Assembly (NCBI GenBank): GCA_963606965.1
Contig: CAVDAL010000116.1
Span: 1-36,126, forward strand
Length of the DNA: 36,126 bases
Reading direction: 5' to 3'
DNA from: CAVDAL01 sp963606965
GTDB taxonomy: Bacteria > Actinomycetota > Coriobacteriia > Coriobacteriales > QAMH01
Each line of letters begins with the position of its first letter. The stretch's first letter is position 1. The notes under the pieces were generated by a model. The model saw only the letters and a program-made list of their open reading frames with translations, was not told the origin of the DNA and searched no databases. Shown one piece after another: positions 24,914-31,377 of this stretch. The position numbers were made by a program, and so were the translations under genes.

Positions 24914-25834
24914 ATGGCAGGTATTCCAGAAGTTGAATTCATTTGGAAAAATGGAGAGCTTGTTCCATGGGATCAGGCTACAACACATGTTTTGTCACAT
25001 TCATTGAATTATGGCTCTGCCGTATTTGAAGGTTTGCGTGCATATAAAACAGACAAAGGAGCTGCAATCTTTCGCTTGCGCGACCACATGGAACGCCTTG
25101 TAAATTCAGCAAAAATGACATTCATGGACATTCCATATTCTGTAGATGAACTTTGTGAAGCAACAATTAAAGTCGTGAAGGAAAATAATCTTCCTTCATG
25201 CTATATCCGCCCAATTGCTTATCGTGGATATGGTTCTTTGGGCGTTGACCCACGCAATGCTCCTGTAGAAATTGCCATTGCTGCTTGGCCATGGGAAGCT
25301 TACCTTGGTGCAGATGCTCTTAAACATGGTGTAGATGTTATGGTTAGTTCATGGCGTCAGCGTTCTGCAAATTCAACTCCTCCGGGAATCAAAGCTGCTG
25401 GTAGCTACTTCAATAGCGCTTTAGCTCATATGGAAGCTGAAATGAATGGCTTTACAGAAGCAATTTTGCTTAATGAAGATGGCAAAGTTTGCGAAGGTTC
25501 TGGTGAAAATTTGTTCATCGTCAAGAAGGGCAAAGTCATGACTCCTCCTTTGTCAGACGGTCTTCTTGAAGGAATTACTCGCGACAGCGTCATTACTGTT
25601 GCAAAAGATTTAGGCTATGAAGTTTTGGAATGCTCACTTGTTCGCAGTCAACTTTATACTGCAGATGAAGTCTTCTTCACGGGCTCTGCTGCTGAGCTTA
25701 CTCCAATTGCATCTGTTGACCGCCGTGAAATTGGCAAGCCAGGTGAAATTACAAAAGCAATTCAGGCTCGCTTCTTTGATATTGTTGGCGGCAAGGTTGA
25801 AGAACATAAAGATTGGTTGACATACGTCGGCTAA
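24914..25834 (+). CDS. ilvE: Branched-chain-amino-acid aminotransferase
   Basis: PLP enzyme of fold type IV that transfers amino groups between branched-chain amino acids and 2-oxoglutarate. Signatures: WKNGELVPWDQATTHVLSHSLNYGSAVFEGLRAY, CYIRPIAYRGYGSLG, the PLP-binding lysine 160 in GIKAAGSYFNSALA, and EGSGENLFIVKKGKVMTPP with EGITRDSVI. The length (306) is typical of bacterial IlvE. AAAGGAG lies upstream of ATG. It forms an operon with the NfnA/NfnB-like pair and would pass amino groups onto the glutamate pool that gdhA serves. A strong terminator follows. Confidence 0.95.
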   Translation: MAGIPEVEFIWKNGELVPWDQATTHVLSHSLNYGSAVFEGLRAYKTDKGAAIFRLRDHMERLVNSAKMTFMDIPYSVDELCEATIKVVKENNLPSCYIRPIAYRGYGSLGVDPRNAPVEIAIAAWPWEAYLGADALKHGVDVMVSSWRQRSANSTPPGIKAAGSYFNSALAHMEAEMNGFTEAILLNEDGKVCEGSGENLFIVKKGKVMTPPLSDGLLEGITRDSVITVAKDLGYEVLECSLVRSQLYTADEVFFTGSAAELTPIASVDRREIGKPGEITKAIQARFFDIVGGKVEEHKDWLTYVG

Positions 25835-25863
25835 ATTGCTTTACGCTTTTGAAATTTGCTAGT

Positions 25864-25899
25864 AGTGCGGGAATCTTAAATAAGATTCCCGCACTTTTT
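25864..25899 (+). terminator. Strong terminator of the nfn-ilvE operon
   Basis: A perfect 13-bp stem AGTGCGGGAATCT/AGATTCCCGCACT (25864-25876 with 25883-25895), loop TAAATA, followed by TTTTCTTT. It separates this operon from the convergent luxR gene. Confidence 0.95.
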
Positions 25900-25921
25900 C
25901 TTTAATATATTGCGCTTGCTT

Positions 25922-27712
25922 TTAACTTGCATTTAATGGAATGTCTTCAACTTCCAAATCTTCAACAAGGCGCATCAGTTCTTGCTGCGTGTGAACATTC
26001 ATCTTTCTATAAATGTGACGAATATGAGTTTTTGCTGTGCCTTCAGAAATATAAAGCTTTTCTTGAATATAAGAAGATTTATGACCTTTTGCAAGATAGA
26101 ACAAAACATCAATTTCTCTTTTTGATAGCAAAAATGTATTTGCTACAGCTTCGCACTTCCTGTGGAATCTGCCATAAGGGACTCGAGTTTCACCAATTTT
26201 TTTCACACTTGAAGATGTATTTGCATACATTGCAGCTCTTGCTTCTGAAATTGGAGCCTCATTATCTTTTGCTTGTGCATAATCATTGACCTGTGGCCTT
26301 GCAGCTTTTTCTGAAGTTGTTTCATCGTCTGCGGGTTTTTTGTTTCTGGCCTCTTCATTTTCTTTGTTTTCCATATGTTCACGCGCATTGTGAGTGATTT
26401 CATGGAAATATGAAGGCTGCTGAATTTTAACTGTATTTCCTTCTGGGTCTGTTGTAAATTGAATTAATGGACAAGGTAAAACGATAGATTCAATTTCTCT
26501 TGCATTTGGCAAAATTGCATATGCAATGAACATTATTATAAGAAGAGCTACTGGAAGAACAAATGTATTTTCACTTATCAAAACGCTTAATTCTGTTGAA
26601 AAATGAATAACAACTGCTGTCACGCAGGATGCAACAGCAGAAAGCCCTCGCCCCATACCAAAAACTAAACAAGGTGAAATTCTGAATCGCTGTGAAGTCT
26701 CTGCAAAAAATATCCAAAGTAAAGCTTCAAAAGATATATAGCCGGCCAGCAAGACATAATTTGCAAAGTCAGATTTACCATTTAAAGTTAAAGGCAAGAA
26801 CAAAACTGTTACAGCAATCAGTGGAATGAGCGGTCTGTATAAGAAATCTCTGCGCCGTGATTTGTTGCCAATGGCTACGATTGTAAGCAAGATAAGCATT
26901 GACGCGCACATTGCTATTACAACTAAAATGAATTTATCTATTGTTGCTGTTGTTGGTAAAATTGATTGAATATATGTTTGACGCATAAGCCCAAGTGCTA
27001 AGCCAAAAATAAAAACTGGAATTCCAAAGCATTTTACAAGACCAATTTTCTTTATTGGCAGTGGGCAAAATATCGGCAAATCTTTGCGCAAGAAGAATGA
27101 ATCTGGAGTCTTCTTCGAAAGTATCACATATTCAACTAAGGGAACCAAAGATGTGATTATTGCAGCCGCATAAAAATATATTTGATTAAGAACAAATGCA
27201 TAAAACGCAACGCTGATTACAATCGCAACAACAGTATTAAGAATGATTGAAGATGAATCGCATCTTGAAAATGCAATGCCCCAAAATACAATCATTAATG
27301 CTGAACCAACACCTGTTAATATTCCAGATGCAAGTTCAAGGATGCCTACAATTAATTCACTATTAAGTGTTGGAATAATAAGAATTGCAGTGCCTATGCA
27401 CATGCATAATGCACCAAAAGCTAGCGTCTTTTTTGAAACATAAATGCGTAATAATTTTTGGTCTGTAGCAGCTATTAATAATAAACATATTGCAAATACA
27501 AATATTGAAACTAAAAATGGAAATGTTATATGGTTGCCATAAACGCCAGATTCTTGAGCTGCAGTTTGAAAGATTGTATCTGTGCCAAACATGGTTGCAT
27601 AAACCCATGCTTGATGCAGACCATATCCAATGGACAATAAACTTAGTTCTCCAAAAGCACTTTCATCACCATAATCTGCCTTGAGGGTAACCTTAGGAAC
27701 TTTAATACCCAT
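25922..27712 (-). CDS. Membrane-bound LuxR-family regulator with 12-TM-like sensor domain
   Basis: A 596-residue regulator. Residues 1-410 contain about twelve hydrophobic segments with short charged loops, an MFS-like arrangement common in LuxR proteins of Eggerthellaceae. A hydrophilic, acidic linker follows (about 415-525), then a LuxR-type helix-turn-helix (528-585) with LLSKREIDVLFYLAKGHKSS, IQEKLYISEGTAKTHIRHIYRKM. No receiver or PAS domain is present. Relatives in that family are known or proposed to control neighbouring molybdopterin-enzyme and small-molecule pathways; the molybdopterin genes begin about 1 kb upstream, so control of them is an inference. A 27-bp near-perfect palindrome lies upstream of its own promoter. 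GGGAG precedes the ATG. Confidence 0.88.
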   Translation of the reverse strand: MGIKVPKVTLKADYGDESAFGELSLLSIGYGLHQAWVYATMFGTDTIFQTAAQESGVYGNHITFPFLVSIFVFAICLLLIAATDQKLLRIYVSKKTLAFGALCMCIGTAILIIPTLNSELIVGILELASGILTGVGSALMIVFWGIAFSRCDSSSIILNTVVAIVISVAFYAFVLNQIYFYAAAIITSLVPLVEYVILSKKTPDSFFLRKDLPIFCPLPIKKIGLVKCFGIPVFIFGLALGLMRQTYIQSILPTTATIDKFILVVIAMCASMLILLTIVAIGNKSRRRDFLYRPLIPLIAVTVLFLPLTLNGKSDFANYVLLAGYISFEALLWIFFAETSQRFRISPCLVFGMGRGLSAVASCVTAVVIHFSTELSVLISENTFVLPVALLIIMFIAYAILPNAREIESIVLPCPLIQFTTDPEGNTVKIQQPSYFHEITHNAREHMENKENEEARNKKPADDETTSEKAARPQVNDYAQAKDNEAPISEARAAMYANTSSSVKKIGETRVPYGRFHRKCEAVANTFLLSKREIDVLFYLAKGHKSSYIQEKLYISEGTAKTHIRHIYRKMNVHTQQELMRLVEDLEVEDIPLNAS

Positions 27713-27808
27713 TTATTTTGTCTCCCCGCATGACTTGCATTTAGAACCGAAGTGCTTAATGCGACTAAATTTTCATCATCCATAATATCATATTCCGGAC
27801 GATTAGAG

Positions 27809-27857
27809 ATTGTAGCATAAAAAATATAAAAAGCTGTAAGATATTATCTAATAGCTT
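27809..27857 (-). promoter_or_regulatory. luxR promoter with overlapping 27-bp dyad
   Basis: Reading the minus strand, TGCTACAAT (27817-27809) is an extended -10 about 95 bp before the ATG. Its -35 position overlaps a palindrome centred on 27844: AAGCT (27831-27835), AGATA (27839-27843), TATCT (27845-27849), AGCTT (27853-27857). Eleven of thirteen arm positions pair, and the spacers match in length. It suits a dimeric regulator, possibly the LuxR protein itself. Confidence 0.5.
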
Positions 27858-27900
27858 AACTTGCATAGATAAAAATCATCTTTTAAGGATGATGCTTTTG

Positions 27901-27945
27901 CAAAAAAAGAAGCTCGCAAACAGCTGGTCGTCTATCTGCGAGCTT
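27901..27945 (-). terminator. Terminator of the small exported-protein gene
   Basis: AAGCTCGCA (27910-27918) pairs perfectly with TGCGAGCTT (27937-27945), loop of 18. On the minus strand it is followed by CTTTTTTTG, a good T run. It lies 11 bases beyond the stop codon at 27957. Confidence 0.85.
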
Positions 27946-27956
27946 TGCACGGTCAG

Positions 27957-28430
27957 TTATTTTTTAACCGTGATGACCACGTTGTCATAACGTTGCAAGG
28001 CAGTGTCTGTTGTTGCGGCAGTGCCTTTGCCTGTATGTGTGGTCTGTGTACCGGCTTTCTGGCTTCCTGCGTTGTAAACTTTGCAGCTCCACTTTTTGCC
28101 CTTAAGGTATTCAGACAAGCTCTTAGTCTTATAGCTATGAATAGCTTTAAGACCGTTTTGATTGTTGCTAGATGTTAAATCTTCATCTAAACAATCTTGC
28201 ACTGTCCCACCATTAGGGATGAAGATGAGCGAAGTATAAACGCCACCTCCTGTTGCGCTTTCATCAACCGTAAGGCAGATTTCATATGCGCCTTTGCTTT
28301 CGCTTTTTTGTACGTTGTCATCGCTGTGAACATAATACATAGCAAAAGCAGGAATGCAAAGTAAGCAAACGCATAAGCAAACCAGAAGCGTTACGGCAAG
28401 AAATCTCTTGCCACTTTTTAGCTTGGCCAT
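27957..28430 (-). CDS. Small exported protein, possibly DUF4430-like
   Basis: A 157-residue protein with a strong N-terminal signal or membrane anchor (MAKLKSGKRFLAV then a cysteine-rich hydrophobic stretch ending IPAFAM). The mature part has a GGTVQDCLDED segment and ends in LQRYDNVVITVKK. This resembles DUF4430 (transcobalamin-like) domains, where a TVxDAL helix and a late strand frame the fold, but the match is weak. Nothing enzymatic is visible. It has its own promoter (-10 inside a palindrome at 28470-28486), a good AAGGAAG ribosome binding site and a terminator, so it is a single-gene unit. It sits between the LuxR gene and the molybdopterin-related operon. Confidence 0.65.
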   Translation of the reverse strand: MAKLKSGKRFLAVTLLVCLCVCLLCIPAFAMYYVHSDDNVQKSESKGAYEICLTVDESATGGGVYTSLIFIPNGGTVQDCLDEDLTSSNNQNGLKAIHSYKTKSLSEYLKGKKWSCKVYNAGSQKAGTQTTHTGKGTAATTDTALQRYDNVVITVKK

Positions 28431-28469
28431 CTGAGCTTCCTTTCTGCGAAAGGCCCGTTTCGCCGCGCA

Positions 28470-28486
28470 AGTTCATTATATGAACT
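28470..28486 (-). promoter_or_regulatory. Promoter -10 embedded in a perfect palindrome
   Basis: AGTTCAT-TAT-ATGAACT is a 17-bp dyad with 7-bp perfect arms. On the minus strand its centre reads TATAAT (28480-28475), a consensus -10 for the 27957-28430 gene, 45 bp before its ATG. A protein binding the dyad would block RNA polymerase. Confidence 0.55.
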
Positions 28487-28597
28487 AATATTGCTTTTAT
28501 ATCATCCTCTAAGGCTCATTTTGCTAAAACAATCACCCTGAAACGCCACCAAAATTCAAAAAGAAATCTTGCTTTACTCTTGACGGGATGATGGGTA

Positions 28598-28618
28598 ATT
28601 TTGCGCAAAATATATAAT
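28598..28618 (+). promoter_or_regulatory. Promoter of the TorD operon with a 14-bp palindrome at -35
   Basis: ATTTTGCGCAAAAT (28598-28611) is a perfect palindrome ending one base before TATAAT (28613-28618). No consensus -35 stands at 17 bp. The site therefore covers the -35 and spacer region and could hold an activator or repressor. The ATG is 29 bp downstream of the -10. Confidence 0.5.
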
Positions 28619-28646
28619 TGCATCAAGTCAAAAAACAGGAGGTGCT

Positions 28647-29462
28647 ATGAAAGTCGATTTATTCGAAGCGTTTGATGAAGATTATGACCCTTTAGCGGTT
28701 GATGATGACGACATCGATCAAGAGGAAATGGATGATGATAATCCATATGATACTGTAGATTATCCGACTGTGCGCAATATGCCTGAAGGGCGCAACAGGC
28801 CAGCAGTTTATACGCCAGAAAATTTTGGCAGTGTTCAAAAGGCTGTTGCTGAACTTCTTGACCATAACCCGCAGCGCAGGCTGCCATTGCTAAAGATTCT
28901 TGACATCTGCCGCGATGGCTGCAAATCAAGTGTTGTTACTGAAACAATAGATGAAATGCAAAAGGACAACTATTCTGTTTATACTCCAACAATGTTTTGT
29001 CGCATGCTTGAACGCGCTGGTGCTCTTGAACTTGAAATGCCTGAAGTTTCAACAGAACATGAAGATGTTGAAGAAGGTGTTGAATATCTTGAAATTAAAG
29101 AGCGCATAGACCCAATCTGGCGCACTACTGAAGAAGGCCTTGCTTCATATGAAGAATTTTCAGGCGATGCAGTATTCCGCAATATTGTTTTAGATCGCGA
29201 CAGCCTTTATATGGAAGTCTATTTAGCAGTAATGGAATTTCTTAATGAAGGACCACGCAGCAAAAAAGAAATTGAAGAGCTTACAGATACATTTGAAGTG
29301 ACAAAGAATCCTCGTCGCTTTGGTGGACACTTCATTGATATGCTTGAGCGTGCAGACGCAATTGAATGGAAAGACCGCAAATGGAACTTATCTGAACTTG
29401 GCGCTTCTTTGCTTCCAACATTGCGTGAAGCTGTTGCAAAAGCACAGGAAGAGGAGGAATAG
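28647..29462 (+). CDS. Conserved unknown with winged-helix-like segments, first gene of the TorD operon
   Basis: I do not recognise the family. The 271-residue protein starts with a very acidic stretch (residues 5-35, rich in D and E), followed by a soluble alpha/beta part. Two segments look winged-helix-like: about 60-130 (AELLDHNPQRRLPLLKILDICRD and MFCRMLERAGAL), and about 185-255 with FLNEGPRSKKEIEELTD, GGHFIDMLERADAIEWKDRKWNLSELG. WRTTEEGLASYEEF at about 150 recalls the wing sequence of such proteins. No signal peptide, metal-binding cluster or catalytic motif is visible. The start follows AGGAGG. It lies 2 bases before torD, so it probably serves the same molybdopterin enzyme, perhaps as a regulator or assembly factor. 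Confidence 0.7.
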   Translation: MKVDLFEAFDEDYDPLAVDDDDIDQEEMDDDNPYDTVDYPTVRNMPEGRNRPAVYTPENFGSVQKAVAELLDHNPQRRLPLLKILDICRDGCKSSVVTETIDEMQKDNYSVYTPTMFCRMLERAGALELEMPEVSTEHEDVEEGVEYLEIKERIDPIWRTTEEGLASYEEFSGDAVFRNIVLDRDSLYMEVYLAVMEFLNEGPRSKKEIEELTDTFEVTKNPRRFGGHFIDMLERADAIEWKDRKWNLSELGASLLPTLREAVAKAQEEEE

Positions 29463-29464
29463 AG

Positions 29465-30139
29465 ATGCCTGTAGTTGAAGAAGAACTTGTCACATTGATG
29501 GACATGCGTGCTCGCACTTATGGGCTTTTGGCGCGTTTGTTCCGCGAAGAAATTAATAAGGAAGAACTTGAGCAATTGCAAGGTATGCGTTTTCCTGTTG
29601 CAACTGGCAGTGAAGAAATTGATACAGGCTACAAGCTTTTATATGAATATTTAAAAAATGCGTGGGATGATAGCATCAGAGAACTTGCTGTTGACTATGT
29701 TCATACATTCATTGGCTATGGTGTTAATGGTTATTCCGCTGCATATCCATTTGAAAGTGTTTATACATCAGAGCGCAGGCTGATGATGCAAGAAGCTCGT
29801 GCGGAAGTTTTGCAAATCTTGCGCGACAATAAATTAAAGGCTGGAGCTTGGAATGAAGGCGAAGACCATATTGGCCTTGAAATGGAATTTATGCAGCGCA
29901 TGTCTATGCGTTGCAGCGATGACTTAAAAGCTGGCGATGAAGACGCATGTTTAGAAAAGCTTAAAACGCAGCTTGATTTCGCGCAAAATCATATTGCAAA
30001 CTGGCTTCCAATGCTTGCTGCTGACATTGAAAAATTTGCAAAAACAAAGTTTTATCAAGGGCTTGGACATTTGTCTTTGGGTTTTGTGGAACAAGACATT
30101 GAAACATTGACTGAACTTATTGAAGGGGCTACAGAATAG
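29465..30139 (+). CDS. TorD/DmsD-family molybdoenzyme chaperone
   Basis: Cytosolic chaperone that binds the Tat signal of molybdopterin enzymes and holds export until cofactor insertion. The all-helical family pattern is visible: ARTYGLLARLFREE near the N-terminus, LAVDYVHTFIGYG, AAYPFESVYTSERRLMMQEAR, EDHIGLEMEFMQRMS, and a late helical part with HIANWLPML. Length (224) is typical. It is downstream of an unknown gene (2-base gap) and overlaps the ferredoxin gene by one base (TAGTG). Its client is probably the Tat-exported enzyme at 34607. Confidence 0.88.
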   Translation: MPVVEEELVTLMDMRARTYGLLARLFREEINKEELEQLQGMRFPVATGSEEIDTGYKLLYEYLKNAWDDSIRELAVDYVHTFIGYGVNGYSAAYPFESVYTSERRLMMQEARAEVLQILRDNKLKAGAWNEGEDHIGLEMEFMQRMSMRCSDDLKAGDEDACLEKLKTQLDFAQNHIANWLPMLAADIEKFAKTKFYQGLGHLSLGFVEQDIETLTELIEGATE

Positions 30140-31287
30140 TGCCAGCAGTAGATGGAAAAAAGCCAAGCATTCTTGGAGTTTTTGGAGCGCTGAACAGCAC
30201 ATATGTTACAGTGCATCAAAACAGATGTGTTGTTGTTCGCAACAAAAATGCAAATTGCATGAAGTGTGCAGATGCGTGCACTTCAGATTGCATAACATAT
30301 GAAGACAACCATTTGAATATTGAGCCTTCGAGATGCGTTGGCTGTGGAACATGCGCTACTGTTTGTCCAAGCTGTGCTTTGGAAGCGCATAATCCAAGTG
30401 ATTCTGAACTTGTATCAAAGTGCGAAAAATCAAAAGCCGCAAATGGCGGCAAAATTGTGATTTCTTGCATTGAGAAAGTGAATGAAGCAAAGCAAGCTTT
30501 CAAAGAAGATGCAATAGTTTTGACTGTTTGTCTTGGGCGCATTGAAGAAAGCGTTTTATTAAAGCTTGTTTCTGGCGGAGCAAAGGATATAACTTTAGTT
30601 CATGGCGATTGTGAAAATTGCCAGCTTGCTCCTGGAATGAAGACTTGCCATAAAGTGATTGAAACAACAAAAATTTTGCTTGACACATGGGAAGCAAACG
30701 CAGATATCAAGTTGCAAAATGAATTTCCTGACTGTGTTTTGTCTGATGGCGAAGGCGCTGAGCTTTCTTTAAGTGAAGAATCATTTGAAGAAATTCGTGA
30801 AGAAAAAGAAAGCCGCGAATGCGTCGCTAAATATTTGAGAGTAATGGCAGATGGCACTTTGCCGCACTTTATTCCAGACAGGCGCGAACGTCTTTTAGAT
30901 GCTTTGGCTGACTTGGGTGAGCCTAAAGAAGAAAATATAAATACACGCTTGTGGGGTCATATTAAAATTGACTTGAAGAAGTGCGTTGGATGCAAGATGT
31001 GCACTGTATTTTGCCCAACTGGCGCTCTTGCACAGTTTGTTGAAGAAAAGACTGGTACAGATGGAATAGAACACAGACCAAGCGATTGTGTTAAATGCTG
31101 TTGCTGCCGCGACATCTGCCTTGGTGAAGCAATTGAAATGGAAGATGAGATTTATGCTCCTCATATTTCAAGTGGAGAAGTCGAGCGTTATTACTTGCCA
31201 GCAAGGACAACAGAAGATGGCGGTCCTCATTCAATCTTGCGCCACATCAGCAAGCTTTTAGATGATCCTGAAATCTATGAACGTTAA
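30139..31287 (+). CDS. Four-cluster [4Fe-4S] ferredoxin-like protein
   Basis: A 382-residue cytosolic electron carrier with no signal peptide. Four cluster motifs are visible: C40-x2-C43-x3-C47-x3-C51, C66-x2-C69-x2-C72-x3-C76, C282-x2-C285-x2-C288-x3-C292, and C317-x2-C320-x2-C323-x3-C327. Between the two pairs lies a domain with C131, C158, C161 and C170 (VCLGRIEE..., HGDCENCQLAPG), which recalls the small iron-sulfur subunits that go with hydrogenases and heterodisulfide reductases (MvhD type); this likeness is an impression. The GTG start overlaps the torD stop. Its genetic coupling with torD suggests it feeds or matures a molybdopterin enzyme. The redox partner is not shown by the sequence. 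Confidence 0.85.
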   Translation: MPAVDGKKPSILGVFGALNSTYVTVHQNRCVVVRNKNANCMKCADACTSDCITYEDNHLNIEPSRCVGCGTCATVCPSCALEAHNPSDSELVSKCEKSKAANGGKIVISCIEKVNEAKQAFKEDAIVLTVCLGRIEESVLLKLVSGGAKDITLVHGDCENCQLAPGMKTCHKVIETTKILLDTWEANADIKLQNEFPDCVLSDGEGAELSLSEESFEEIREEKESRECVAKYLRVMADGTLPHFIPDRRERLLDALADLGEPKEENINTRLWGHIKIDLKKCVGCKMCTVFCPTGALAQFVEEKTGTDGIEHRPSDCVKCCCCRDICLGEAIEMEDEIYAPHISSGEVERYYLPARTTEDGGPHSILRHISKLLDDPEIYER

Positions 31288-31319
31288 GCTTTCATAGTTA
31301 ACTTATAAGCACCCAGCAA

Positions 31320-31356
31320 AAAGGCGCTAGGCAAAATGCCTAGCGCCTTTAAATTT
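31320..31356. terminator. Bidirectional terminator between convergent operons
   Basis: AAAGGCGCTAGGCA (31320-31333) and TGCCTAGCGCCTTT (31337-31350) form a perfect 14-bp stem with loop AAA. The plus side continues TTTAAATTT, and the minus side has five T, so it can end both the ferredoxin operon and the minus-strand module. Confidence 0.92.
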
Positions 31357-31377
31357 ATCAAGCTTTCTTAAAACGAA

